This document shows, piece by piece, positions 21,559-33,429 of a stretch of 64,000 bases of DNA; the stretch's first letter is position 1; each line of letters starts with the position of its first letter. The position numbers and the translations under genes were made by a program. Source of the DNA: Stomoxys calcitrans. Taxonomy: Eukaryota > Arthropoda > Insecta > Diptera > Muscidae. Under the pieces are notes generated by a model. It had not been told where the DNA came from. It worked only from the letters and a program-made list of their open reading frames with translations, and did not search any database. The stretch spans positions 93,000,914 through 93,064,913 of the forward strand of contig NC_081555.1 of assembly GCF_963082655.1 (NCBI RefSeq), given 5' to 3'.

Positions 21559-22030
21559 TATACCCACCACCGAAGGATGGGGGAATATTAATTTTGTCAT
21601 TCCATTTGTAGAGCATTGAAATATTAATTTTCGACCCTGTAAGGTATATAAATTCATGACCGTCGGTAAAAGCTAAGACCGTCTAGCCATATCCGTCATT
21701 CTGTAGGTCTGTTCGGCAAGCCGCCTATCTGTTGAAATCACGCTAGGGGGTATTGAGCCCAACTTCTTTATTTGCCCATAGGTAGGATTACTTCGTAGAT
21801 GGCCTATATCCGACTTTATTTTGACTTCTTGAAGAAGACGCTGGAAGCTGCAATTTTCATCCGATTTGGCTGAAATTTGGCATATAGTGTTCTGTTATGA
21901 CTATCAACAACTGCCCCAAGTACGGTCCAATTCGGTATATTACTAGATCTAGCTCCCATATTTTAGCAGAATCCATGGTGGTGGGTTCCCAAGATTCGGC
22001 CCGGCTGAACTTAGCACTCATTTACTTGTT
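21559..22030 (+). mobile_element. mini-me array member 1
   Basis: It starts tacccaccaccgaaggatgg, has the tatattcttga-like core without a long (GTCY)n tract and only one to two central units. It ends atggtggtgggttcccaaga, ttcggcccggctgaactta, tttacttgtt. The next element starts at the very next base. Confidence 0.75.
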
Positions 22031-23593
22031 ATACCCTCCACCATAAGATGGGGGGTATACTAATTTCGTAATTCTGATTGTAACTACTCGAAATATTCGT
22101 CTTAGAACCTATAAAGTATATATATTCTTGATCGTCGTGAAATTTTATGTCGATCTAGCCATGTCCGTCCGTCTGTCCGTCCGTCTGTCCGTCTGTCCGT
22201 CCGTCCATCCGTCTGTCTGTCGAAAGCACGCTAACTTCCGAAGGAGTAAAGCTAGCCGCTTGAAATTTTGCACAAATACTTCTTATTAGTTTAGGTCGGT
22301 TGGTATTGTAAATGGGCCGTATCGGTCCATGTTTTGATATAGCTGCCATATAAACCGATCTTGGGTCTTCACTTCTTGAGCCTCTAGAGTGCCCAATTCT
22401 TATCCGATTGGAATGCAATTTTGCACGACGTGTTTTGTTATGATATCCAATAACTGTGCCAAGTATGGTTCGAATCGGTTCATAACCTGATATAGCTGTC
22501 ATATCAACCGATCTTGGGTCTTGACTTCTTGAGCCTCTAGAGGGCGCAATTCTTATCCGATTGGAATGCAATTTTGCACGACGTGTTTTGTTATGATATC
22601 CAATAACTGTGCCAAGTATGGTTCGAATCGGTTCATAACCTGATATAGCTGCCATATAAACCGATCTTGGGTCTTGACTTCTAGAGCCTCTAGAGTGCGC
22701 AACTTTTATCCGGTTGGAATGAAATTTTGCACGACGTGTTTCGTTATGATATCCAACAATTGTGCCAAGTATGGTCGAAATCGGTTCATAGCCTGATATA
22801 GCTGCCATATAAACCGATCTGGGGTCTTGACTTCTTGAGCCTCTAGAGTGCGCAATTCTTATCCGATTGGAATGATAGTTTGCACGACGTGTTTCGTTAT
22901 TATATCCAACAACTGTGCCAAGTATGGTTCAAATCGGTTCATAACCTAATACAGCTGTCATATAAACCGATCTTGGGTCTTGACTTCTTGAGCCTCTAGA
23001 GTGCGCAATTCTTATCCAATTTGAATGAATTTTGGCACGTAGTATTTTGTTATGATATCCAACAACTGTGCCAAATATGGTTCAAATCGGTTCATAACCT
23101 GATATAGCTGTCATATAAACCGATCTGGGGTCTTGACTTTTCGAGCCTCTAGAGTGCGCAATTCTTATCCGATTGGAATGAAATTTTGCACGACGTGTTT
23201 CGTTATTATATCCAACAACTGTGCCAAGTATGGTTCAAATCGGTTCATAACCTGATATAGCTGCCATATAAACCGATCTGGGATCTTGACTTCTTGAGCC
23301 TCCTCGGTCTATAGCCCGATACAGCTCCCATAGAAATCGATCTCTCTTTATTACTTTTTGAGCCCCCAAAGGACGCAATTCTTATTCGAATTGGCTAACA
23401 TTTTACACAGGTCTCCAACATATAATTTAATTGTGGTCCGAACCGGACCATATCTTGATATCGCAGAGCAAATCTTTTCTTATATCCTTGTTTGCCTAAG
23501 AAGAGATGCCGGGAAAAGAATTCGACAAATGTGATCCATGGTGGAGGGTATATAAGATTCGGCCCGGCCGAACTTAGCACGCTCTTACTTGTT
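22031..23593 (+). mobile_element. mini-me array member 2, most complete
   Basis: 5' end ataccctccaccataagatg, (GTCY)n at about 22,163-22,222, then seven to eight central units at a 153-bp period (for example ttgacttcttgagcc at 22,368, 22,521 and 22,674). The 3' end is ccatggtggagggtatataa with the hairpin ttcggcccggccgaa and cttagcacgctcttacttg. A 217-residue minus frame (22,155-22,808) exists only because 153 is divisible by three; its repeats drift like non-coding DNA. Confidence 0.8.
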
Positions 23594-23640
23594 TTATTAT
23601 AATTTCATTCTTTATCATATTTGTATTTCAATTTCTTTAA

Positions 23641-24565
23641 ATACCCTCCACCATAGGATAGGGGTATACTAATTTCGTTATTCTGTTCGTAACACTTCGA
23701 AATATACGCCTAAGACCCCATACATTACATATATTCTTGATCGTCGTGACATTTTAAGTCGAGCTAGCCATGTCCGTCCATCCGTCCGTCTGTCTGTCGG
23801 AAGCACGCTAACTTTTGATGGAGTAGAGCTAGCTGCTTGAAATTTTACACAAACACTTCTTATTGGTGTTGGTCGGTTGGAATTGTCAATGGGCCAAATC
23901 GGTCCATGTTTTGATATAGCTGCCATATAAACCGATCTTGGGTCTTGACTTCTTCAGCTGTTAGAAGGCGGAATTCTTATCTGATTTGGCTGTAGTGATA
24001 TAACTTATAACAACTGTGCGAAGTATGGTCCATATCGGTCCATAACCTGATATAGCTGCCATGTAAACCGATCTTGGGTCTTGACTTCTTGAGCCTCTAG
24101 AGGGCGCAATTCTCATCCAATTTGACCGAAATTTTGCACATAGTGTTTTGATATCACTTCCAACAACTGTGCGAAGTAAGGTTCAAATCGGTCCATAGCC
24201 TGATATAGCTGCTATATAAACCGATCTTGGGTCTTGACTTCTTGAGCTTCTAGAGGGCGCAATTCTCATCCGATTTGGCTCAGATTGTACAACGACTTCT
24301 CCCATGGTCTTCAACATACGTGTGCAAAATGGTCTGAATCGATCTATAGCTTGACACAGCTCCCATATAAACCGATCTCCCGATTTTGCTTCTTGAGCGT
24401 CGAATCGGATTATAACTTGATATAGCTCCTCCTCCTTCTCCGTCCATATTCATTATTCTTTGTTTGCCTAAAAAGAGATACTGCGCAAAGAACTCGACAG
24501 ATGCGATCCATGGTGGAGGGTATATAAAATTCGGCTCGGCCGAACTTAGCACGCTCTTACTTGTT
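23641..24565 (+). mobile_element. mini-me array member 3
   Basis: ataccctccaccataggata start, (GTCY)n reduced (23.77 kb), about four central units, and 3' end atggtggagggtatataaaa, ttcggctcggccgaactta, gctcttacttgtt. It joins member 4 with the same cttgtt/atacc junction as members 1 and 2. Confidence 0.78.
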
Positions 24566-25827
24566 ATACCTACTAACATAAGATAGGGGGAATATTCATT
24601 TAGTCATTCCGTTTGCAGACGATTTAACGATGTCCGTGTGTCTGTCGGTGCGTCCGACCGATCTTACGATTAAGGATCGGAAGCCCATAAAAGCTTTATT
24701 TATTACCCGGTTTCGTTGAAACTGTGGCTTGCGTAAGAGTTCTCCGGACCAAAATAAAATGAGATGATTAATCCCCGGAAGTGACTCCTTGAGTTCTAGG
24801 GGAATCAATTTTAGCATGATTTGACTAAAATTTTATACGAAGACTGATGACTTTACTAATAAAGACCCCTTAAATACCAATTTGCCGATATGACTGTCTC
24901 AGAACATAGCAGCCGCAACCAATTCCCGAAATTGTTGAAAAATACTCCAAATACGAACTGAGTTAATAAGGCCAAATTTTTAGTGGTCCGCGATTGTAAT
25001 CACGCTACTGGCTTTAAAAATGAAGATAATTGGCTGAAACTTTGCACAGATGCTGTTTTTGTACATAGGCAGGACAAGTTCGAAGATAGGTTATATCGGA
25101 CTATATATAGATATAGCCCATATTTATTTAGGTCGATCTTCCGATTTAAGGTTTTAAGCCCATTAGAGACCTATTTATTATCCGATTTTGCTTAAATTTG
25201 GCACAATGTCTTGCGTTAGTCTCCTCGACATTCGTAATGAGTATGGTCATGATCGGACTACATTTGGATATAGCTGACATATAGACTGAGCTCCCGATTT
25301 AGGGTCTTGAGGCAATAAAAGGCGCATTTGCTATCCGATTTCGTTGAAATTTGGCACACGGATCTATGTTCGGTTTTCCGACATCCGTTCCCTATATGGT
25401 ACAGATCGGTCTATATTTGGATATAGCTGCCATATATACCGATCTCCCGATTTAAGGCCTTGGACCCGTAAATGGAGCATTTATTACCCGATTTCGCTGT
25501 AATTTTGTACAGTAGGCTGCGTTAATCCCCTCAAGAACCGTGTTCAGTATAGCCCCCATCGGCCTATATTTCGACATAGCAGACATATAGACCGATATAT
25601 CGACATAGCTGACACATAGATCGATCTCCCGATTTAAGGTCTTGAGCCCATAAAAAAAGGATTTATTTTCCGATTTCGATGAAATTTGGCACAAGGACCT
25701 ATGTTAAGCTATCCTACATCCTACCTCCTTATATGGTTCAGATCGGTCAATATTTTGAATATAGCTGCCTTATATACCGATCTCCCGATTTCAGTTATTG
25801 GATCCATAAAAGCCCAATTTTAGTCAT

Positions 25828-26121
25828 TGGAGGCCACCGTAGCGCAGAGATTAGCATGTCCGCCTATGACGCTGAACGCCTGGGTTCGAATCCTGGCGAG
25901 ACCATTAGAAAAAACAAAAAATTTCAGCGGTGGTTTTCCCCTCCTAGTGCTGGCAAAATTTGTGAGGTACTATGCCATGTAAAACTTCTCTCCAAAGAGG
26001 TGTCGCACTGCGGCACGCCGTTCGGACTCGGCTATAAAAAGGAGGCCCTGCACTCATTGATATGTGAGATGTTTGCCCCAGTTCCTTAGTGGAATGTTCA
26101 TGGGCAAAATTTGCAATTTGC
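25828..26121 (+). mobile_element. tRNA-derived SINE copy
   Basis: A-box tagcgcagagattagc (25,840-25,855) and B-box ggttcgaatcc (25,883-25,893) are intact. The body (gcggtggttttcccctccta, gaggtgtcgcactgcggcac) matches the copy at 6,854, with a short central deletion after aaaaaggaggccc. atccataaaagc occurs just after its 3' end and also about 17 bp before its 5' end, a possible target duplication with filler. Confidence 0.8.
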
Positions 26122-26240
26122 ATCCATAAAAGCAGAGTTTATTACCCGATCTCGCAGAACTATAACACAGTGAGCTGTGTTAGGCCCTACGACTTCCGCA
26201 TTAAATATGGCCCCGATCGTTCTAAATTTGGACATATATA

Positions 26241-26477
26241 TTGGGTTGCCCAAAAAGTAATTGCGGATTTTTTAAAAGAAAGAAAATGCATTTTTAATAG
26301 AACTTAGAATGAACTTTAATCAAATGTACTTTTTTTAAACTTTTTCTCTAAAGCAAGCTAAAAGTAACAGCTAATAACTGACAGAAGAAAGAATGCAATT
26401 ACAGAGTCACAAGCTGTGAAAAAATTTGTCAAAGCCGACTATATGAAAAATCCGCAATTACTTTTTGGGCAACCCAA
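26241..26477 (+). mobile_element. 237-bp mariner-type MITE, copy 2
   Basis: Same ends, length and interior as the copy at 11,383, with TA at 26,239-26,240 and 26,478-26,479. It lies inside a mini-me central unit, so it arrived after that element. Confidence 0.9.
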
Positions 26478-26570
26478 TATATATATATATAGCTACCGTA
26501 TAAAGCGATCGCCCGTTTTAAGATATTGGACCCACAAAAGGCGCACTTATTACCTAATTTCACTAAAACC

Positions 26571-27274
26571 TAGGACCCCATTACGTATATATACTCTTGA
26601 TCGTCTCGACATTCTGAGTCGATTTAGTCCGTCTGTCGATAGCGGTCAGACGCTTAAAGCTAGCCGCTTGAAATTTTGCCCAGATACTTAATATAGATTT
26701 AGGTCATTGGCGATTGCAAATGGGCCATATCGGTTCAGATTTGGATATAGCCTCCACATAAACCGATCTCCCGATTTGACTTCTTGAGCCCCTGGAAGCA
26801 GCAATTTTTGTCCGATTTGGGTGAAATTTTGCAGATAGTGTTATGTTATAACTTTTAACAACTGTACCAAGTACAGTCCAAATCGGTCAAAAACCTGATA
26901 TAGCTTCCATATAAACCAATCTCCCGATTTTACTTCTTGAGCCCCTGGAAGCCTAAATTTTTATCCGATTTGGCTGAAATTTTGCACAAAGTGTTCTGTT
27001 ACGACTTCCAACAAATGTGCTCAGTACGGTTTAAATCGGTGTATAACCTGATGTAGCTCCCATATAAACCGATCTCCTGAATTGACTTCTTTGGCCCTTG
27101 GAACCCGTAATTTGGCTGTTATTTTGTTCTGTTATGACTTTCAACATCTGTCCCAAGTACGGTTCAAATCGATCTATAGCCTGATATAGCTCCCATATTT
27201 TAGCAGAATCCATGGTGGTGGGTTCCAAAGGTTCGGCCCGACCGAACTTAGCACGCTTTTACTTATTACTTGTT
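26571..27274 (+). mobile_element. mini-me array member 5, 5'-truncated
   Basis: It begins within the core (ccccattacgtatatatact, cttgatcgtctcgacattct), has about four units, and ends ccatggtggtgggttccaaa, ggttcggcccgaccgaactt, agcacgcttttactt. Confidence 0.7.
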
Positions 27275-28195
27275 AATTGTTTCCTTTACCTATAGTGGTT
27301 TAGGGAGTGAAAAGGCTCATGACATAAATATGGCCAAGTTTGACATAAAGTGAAGAAAAGTTAAAGAGCGCTAAGATCTGTAGAGAAAACCCCTTTATGT
27401 AGGGAAATCAAATAGTTGATGCTTACTATCGTGATTGCGACAAACGGAAGTACGGGGATACTATGCCCTAGAACAACAATGGGATAAGGAATATATACAC
27501 CTTATAGGGTTGCAGGGTGGGTGTTTAGAGTTAAAAGACTTCCATCCCAGGAATGGAAGAATATCAAACTATTTTCCTTCGGGCCGATAAATATTGTGCC
27601 ACATACAATATTCATGCATCTATTTTTATTTGCCACTTAAGCAATTAGTGCAATTCTCATTGAAATATATCTTATTCACATGTGCTATGTCATATTAAAG
27701 GCCATACTCACACAAAGTAATGCTACCCCCTATGCCATTGAATGTCGCCACAACGACAACAATGATCATGAACTTTGTTAACGATGCCAAATTAGCCAGT
27801 TGTCTAAATAAAATACTTAATTATCCCAGTAACAAGCAAACACATAAAGCAAATTGGCCAGGGTAAGAGAGTGTGAGCGGAAGACGGGGTAAAAAATACG
27901 TGTAAGCAAGATTAATGCATATCTACACAATATGTGACAGTCTGCGAGGCTTAGCAGTGAAATCCTTGCATCCATTCTTGCAACTGAGCTGTACAAGTAC
28001 ATATTTTTGGCAAAGTATTGTTCGTTAACTTCGAATAAGGTCAATGCAACACTAAGCCACAAATGTTTTTACCACAGACGACAATAACAAGAGCAATAAG
28101 AAAAAGTCTCAAAAAGGATGCATGTGCTAGCCGATAATAGAATAACATAAAGCAGGATTTGGGGGAAGCTACTTAAGATGGCCTTTTTTGTGGAT
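27275..28195. other. Unassigned, low-repeat sequence
   Basis: No gene or repeat family recognised in about 0.9 kb. A minus-strand 81-codon frame (27,817-28,062) has no motif I can name and is probably chance. Confidence 0.35.
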
Positions 28196-28196
28196 A

Positions 28197-28937
28197 GAAC
28201 CAGAAAAGTGCAAAGTGCGGCCGGACCAAATCGTGGATTCAACCAAAAATTTACTCATATAACTTTAATTGAAGAGCTCATGGTAATTTAACTACAGAAT
28301 CTCTACCAAATCAGCCAAAAATTTAAGCTTCGAGGGGTCGTAGAAGTCTAATTGAGGATCGGGTTATATGTAAGCTACATCAAGTTACCACGTATGTTGT
28401 TGAATATCATAACAAAATACTTCGTGCAAAAATTCATTCAAATCGGGTAAGAATTGCGCACTCTAGAGGCTCAAGAAATCAAGACCCAAGATCGGTTTAT
28501 ATGACAGCTATATCAGGTCATGGACCGATTTGAACCGTACTTGGCACAGTTGTTGGATATCATAACAAAACACGTAGTGCAAAATTTCATTTCAATCGGA
28601 TAAGAATTGCGCACTCTAGAGGCTCAAGACCCAAGATCGGTTTATATGGCAGCTATATCAAAAAATGGACCGATATGGCCCCATTTACAATACCAACCGA
28701 CCTACACTAATAAGAAGTATTTGTGTAAAATTTCAAGCGGCTAGCTTTACTCCTTCGGAAGTTAGCGTGCTTTCGCCAGAAAGATGGACAGACGGACGGA
28801 CATGGCAAGATCGACATAAAATGTCGCGACGATCAAGAATATATATACTTTATGGGGTCTCAGACGAATATTTCGAGTGGTTATAAACAGAATGACGAAA
28901 TTAGTATATCTGCCATCCTATGGTGAAGGGTATAATA
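28197..28937 (-). mobile_element. mini-me-type element, minus
   Basis: Read in reverse, the 5' end (taccatagg-like, 28,915-28,937) leads to the tatattcttgatcgtcgcga core, a short GTCY tract (28.79 kb) and about three units. A worn 3' end lies near 28,205 (agtgcggccggaccaaatcg). Confidence 0.7.
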
Positions 28938-28959
28938 AAAGTCGGTGTAATCACGGAAT

Positions 28960-29275
28960 TAATTGATTCAATTAATTATTTAAATGAAACTGCTTCATCA
29001 GAGCATTGCTGCTACCAATCACAGTTTTAGAAAAAGGTGATTGAAAATATTTTCAATTAAAAAAATTGCATATTTGATTAAAAAATTTATTGAAAATTCT
29101 TGAAATTTCCAATTAATTTTTAAATTGGTCCAATTAAAAACATGATTGGATTTTTGTAATTTTCATTGAATTTTGTATTGATCCAACTAAAAAAAAATTT
29201 TTCAAATTTCAAAAATACCCAATTAATTTTTTTAATGGATCAATTAAAAATTTAATTGAGAATATGCAAATCTTT
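28960..29275. repeat. AT-rich tract with repeated CAATTAA motifs
   Basis: caattaa or its reverse ttaattg recurs many times in both directions between about 28,965 and 29,265, separated by 10-30 bp of A/T. No ends or target duplication are evident. Confidence 0.45.
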
Positions 29276-29282
29276 TATGTAA

Positions 29283-30493
29283 AAATTTGTGTTTGTAGGT
29301 TTGATTGTGTGTTCCTTAAAGACTCACATTTTCACAGATGGTGCATAATGATCCCGTGGTGAAAAAAGGGTACTACATTTTTTTGATATCTGAAGGGGTA
29401 GCGGACGCTCCCCCTTACCCTAATTCTCAGAAACTCCAGATCTCGAAGATGGGTGGTGTGATTTAAGCGAATTTTTTTTTGTGCTCTCATATAGTACCAT
29501 AAAAATTTAAATTTGTTATCCAAATTTCGGATCGGGTACCTAGGGGGGCCGCCCCACCCTAAAACCTACCAAGTATATACATACACCAATCACCACAATA
29601 TGGGACTCAAATGAAAGATATTTAAGATTAGAAAACGTATCTGATATCCAATTGTCGGACCAAGTGTATGGGGGACCACCCCAACCCCTGAAACACCCCT
29701 AAATCGGAGATATTTACCAACCATGGCAATATGGGACTCAAATGAAAGGTATTTGCGAGTCAAATACGAATCTGATATTCAAATGTGGGACAAAGTTTCT
29801 GGGGGTCCACCTTTTCCCCAAAACACTCCCCACACAGGACTAATTTACTGACCCTGGCAATATGGGGCTTAAATAAAAGGTATTTGATTGTAGAATACGA
29901 ATGTAATATCCAGATGTGGGACCACGTGTTTGAGGGGCCGCCCCGAGAACATCCCCCAAAGAAGACAAATTTACGACCATAGCAATATGGGGCTCAAATG
30001 AAAGGTCTTTGGTAGTAAAACACGAATCTGATATCAATGTTCGGGAAAAGTGACTATGGTTCGGGACCATGTGTTTGAGGAACGCCTCATCCTGTAAACT
30101 CCCCTCAAAACCAATGGCAATATGGGGTTAAAATAAATGCTATTTGAGAGAAGAGCACGATGCTGACATATTTTCAGGGCCAAGTGTTTGGGGGACCGCC
30201 TCACCCCCGAAAATATCATGAAATCAGACATCATGAGAATATCGGGCTGAAATAAAGTTTTTTACGAATGGAGTACACCTTACATTCAAACTTAAATTCG
30301 TAGACCAATGAAGATCAGATAGGATTCATATAAAGGCACTTGTATTGATAAACTGTTAGTCAAGCGAAATTCCATTTTCGTAGCATGGCATCTCACTAAA
30401 AGCTCTTTCATTGTCGAAAATGAATATTCCAAGGAAAATGTTGTTCCATATAAAGTTAAAGAAGACGCAGCGGAGCGGGCCCGGTCCAGCTAG
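29283..30493 (+). mobile_element. Helitron-like ~130-bp-unit element, best copy
   Basis: 5' part: ttgattgtgtgttccttaaa, gactcacattttcacagatg. The centre has four or more tandem units at 126-131-bp spacing (tgggactcaaatgaaag at 29,601 and 29,732; tggggct at 29,862 and 29,988). The 3' end is gcggagcgggcccggtccag followed by CTAG and then T at 30,494. A GC-rich hairpin just before CTRR, with insertion before T, is the Helitron 3' signature. No Rep/helicase coding sequence, so it is non-autonomous. Confidence 0.7.
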
Positions 30494-30494
30494 T

Positions 30495-31665
30495 ATTTTA
30501 TACAGATTGAGCGGTCTTGTTGATTTAGTATCTTTTGTTGATATATTCAGCACAATAGGCCTTAGCTGAGTTAAAATTCAAGGCCCTTACATTCGTTTAA
30601 TACTTATCTAATAAAATTATTTTGCCCTTGCCATGGTCGTGAAGATGCGGTCGTGCGAACAAAAATATGTCTACTTCAAATACTGCATTAGATGGCAGAC
30701 ATTATGCCTAGTGCAGATGTTGGAACTAGGCGTGTGAGAAGAAAATTATACCAAAGTTTATTGTACAAAATGGGGATGAAGAAAACAAAACTTAGCAGTA
30801 GAAATAAGGCCAGAAGAAGTTTTGCTGCTGCTCCTGCTGGTGGTGATGATGATGATGACACTCTCAAACATTGCAAAATAAATAAAATTCTAAAAAGAGA
30901 TTTTTTCCTGATTCGTTTATTCTATAGTTTTTGTGTGAAAATCCATGAAAATCTAGAGCGGTAGCAATTTGGCTACTGAAATATACCAGCTGAAGCTGTA
31001 TTTTCTTTTTTTTTTTTGTTACAGTAGAACATGCCGTGTCAACAGAAAATGTGGTAAAACCTACATCACTCGTATGCAGCAGCTTAATAATGTCGGTGAC
31101 AGGCTGCAGTACAAGTAGAAGTTGTAGTCCTACGACTTTCAGTACCAGTATGCTGTCATTTGTTCATATGAGAATGGGAACATCATTACATCATCCTTTG
31201 TAAACAGAAAAGATAATGAACTTAAGTGTGGCTAAACATGAGCTTGGAAAAATTAATTTTTTAAAGAGCATATGGATTTGGGCTTCTTGTGAAGTATGTA
31301 GGCAAAGAAATTTTGTTGAAAGGATAGCTAGCATAAAACATTTTTCATTTGAATATGTTTTCTAGCCTGCCAAAGTTTTATGTGTTGTCAAGAACAGCAT
31401 GATGAAAGTTATAAAACTCAGAAACGCCTGAAGGAAAATTGTTTGCAACTAAGAAGGTTTTGGTATATACCATTTTCATTTTGTAAATCACCATCTAGGC
31501 CTTATAAACTCTGTTTTTAATCAGAAATTAAATTTACTTCTGAGGCATAGGAAATGCGATTTTCAATGTTCACAATATTGAACATTATTAACAGGTTAGG
31601 GAGATACAAACATTTTAAGTTTAATTAAATGGAAGTTGTACTGGTAAGAAATAATTCGTTTGCCC
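30495..31665. other. Unassigned sequence with a possible 3' splice site
   Basis: No gene is recognised. A 90-codon plus frame (30,692-30,964) includes a basic KLYQSLLYKMGMKKTKLSSRN stretch and an Asp run from a GAT repeat. About 60 bp after it a T-tract ends in gttacag (to 31,022), a good splice acceptor. The next frames are short (at most 60 codons). It may be the wreck of a spliced gene or transposase, but I cannot name one. Confidence 0.3.
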
Positions 31666-31668
31666 GTG

Positions 31669-31940
31669 GCGAGTCATAACAGAAGTGAAAAATGCCGAAT
31701 TTCTGTTAGATCAGGTGAGAAATGCGTCTTGCACCTCTCGGTAACTCCCATCTCTGCATTGTGTCAGCATGTTTTTGTATTCTGCTCTTCATAGTGCTTA
31801 CTCCTCAGTCCGCAGTACGAAGAGCAGAATACAAAAACATGCTGAAACAATGCAGAGATGGGAGTTACCAAGAGCTCCAAGACGCAATTCTCACCTGATC
31901 TGGCTGAAATTCGACACTTTTCACTTCTGTTATGGCTCGG
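31669..31940. repeat. Foldback: ~120-bp inverted repeat
   Basis: The left arm 31,669-31,790 and right arm 31,819-31,940 are reverse complements with few mismatches around a 28-bp loop. The inner ~50 bp are almost perfect (gcatgtttttgtattctgct against agcagaatacaaaaacatgc). The outer part resembles a mini-me central unit (ttcagccagatc, gagaattgcg), so the foldback includes a duplicated, inverted piece of that repeat. Confidence 0.8.
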
Positions 31941-31984
31941 CATACAGACTTCTGTTATGACTCGGACCTGGGATCTCCCTGATT

Positions 31985-32402
31985 GTTGGGCTGATCGCCT
32001 GAGCTATGTTTTCGTATAAAAGCAATGACCACTTGGCCGCGCTGAGGGCAAACACGGTCCTCACGGAATGGAAGAAGGGGATCATGGGCATTACATTGCT
32101 AAATGCAAAAAATAAAGTGATGGCAAGACTTCTTCTGCAGCGTATTTCATCTGCACTTGACAGCATTTTGAGGAAGGAACAGGCAGATTTCCGGCCAGGA
32201 CGTTCTTGTACTGACCACATTAACATCCTAGACATAATCATTGAACTGTCTGCAGAACTTAAATCAAACCCATACATTTTATTCTTTGACTTCGAGCGAG
32301 CTTTTAACACAGTTTCGCGAAGTTCAATGTGGAGCACGCTGGTGAATAAGGGAATCCCTTAAACAACTCCTTACATTAATTAGGGAGCTGTATAGGAATG
32401 CA
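31985..32402 (+). pseudogene. LINE RT fragment, 5' part of a split element
   Basis: The frame reads EWKKGIMGITLLNAKNKVMA, ILRKEQADFRPGRSCTDHIN, YILFFDFERAFNTVSRSSMW. These are RT blocks 2 to 4, with the first catalytic Asp in FFDFERAF. It breaks off after GIP and a YRNA-like phrase at 32,402, where an RTE element starts. The missing half resumes at 35,244. The family (EQADFRPGRSC) differs from the inserted RTE. Confidence 0.75.
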
Positions 32403-32877
32403 TCGTTTTCACGGGAAGCTTAGGTGAAAGCTACCGGGAGCGTCCGTAGGTTGCGGATAGTGGAAAGCTCCGTTTTTGTGCGGAGTAGCTGCTAATGCGG
32501 CCGCGGGCAGTCAGCGATTTTCGAGAGGAGAATCTCAGTGAGGAGTCAGGTGGCACTGGCTCTTAATTAAATACTGAGTGCCAATGATACTGGAAATGAC
32601 AAGGTGAGTTATTGGCGCCTTCAAATAACCAAACGGCCAACAGCAGCGTCTGTTCCCAAGTTCGGGGCGGCTGGAGACAACCGTCGGATCTTGGAGCTAG
32701 CGGCTCGCCACAACGAGGGATATGCAATCCCACAAAATCCTTGCGGTTGGGGCGCTGGGCCAGTAACCCGCACCCGGAAAACTATGAGAACTACTATGAG
32801 AAATAAAAGAATTATAAAAACGGACACCCCCCCCCCCCCCTCATCGTTGACGACCCACGCAAACGAAAAAAGGACCA

Positions 32878-33420
32878 TGATTTGCGGATCTGCACCTGGA
32901 ATGTCCGCACCCTTTATAAAGAAGGTGCAGTATACGTGCAGGCGGATGTATTAGAGAATTACAAGGCAGATATTACCGCCTTACAGCAAATGCGATGGAC
33001 TGGGTCAACTTCAAACGGTGTCGAACTATACTACAGCTGCCATAACACGAGGCATGAATAGGGCTGTGGATTTGTGGTTAGTCGGAGACTGAAACACCTT
33101 GTTTCCAGCTTTACTCCGGTGGATGGGAGGCCAGTCACAATCCGCAAAAAAGCCAAATTCTTCAACATTAGCCTTATTTGTGCCCATGCCCCGACAGAAG
33201 ACAAGGACGAGCAGACCAAAGACATTTTCCACGACCATCTAACGAGAGAATATGATCGCTGCCCCGCCTATGGTATTAAAATCGTTTTGGGAGCTTTTAA
33301 TGGGAAGATAGGGAAGGAAGACATTTTTGGACCAACAGTCGAAAAGTTTAGCCTTTACTAGATAACGTCCAGTAATGGGTTGAGGCTGATAGATTTCGCC
33401 GCGGCAAAAAACATGGTAGT
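32878..33420 (+). pseudogene. RTE endonuclease relic
   Basis: Blocks: ICTWNVRTLYKEGAVYVQAD..LENYKADITALQQMRW (strand 1 and catalytic Glu position, E changed to Q in LQQMRW). From 33,074: FNISLICAHAPTEDKDEQTK, YGIKIVLGAFNGKIGKEDIF (GDFN, with D changed to A) and SSNGLRLIDFAAAKNMVV. A stop near 33,058 and another at 33,361 split the frame. Loss of the Glu and Asp would abolish DNA nicking. Confidence 0.75.
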
Positions 33421-33429
33421 TAGTAGGTA

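Larger units (their letters stand above)
24566..26565 (+). mobile_element. mini-me array member 4, variant units
   Basis: It starts atacctactaacataagata and carries a diverged central unit (gatttaaggtcttgagccca, taaaaggcgcatttattacc, cgatttcgttgaaatttggc) repeated about six times. It is interrupted by a SINE (25,828-26,121) and a MITE (26,241-26,477). No 3' hairpin is seen before member 5 begins, so it is 3'-truncated. Confidence 0.65.

Noticed and set aside
22155..22808. A 217-residue minus frame of repeated ~51-residue units (AISGYEPI..ILGT)
   Set aside because: It is the mini-me central repeat. The 153-bp period keeps a frame open. The same units elsewhere are full of stops, and no start or promoter context is seen.
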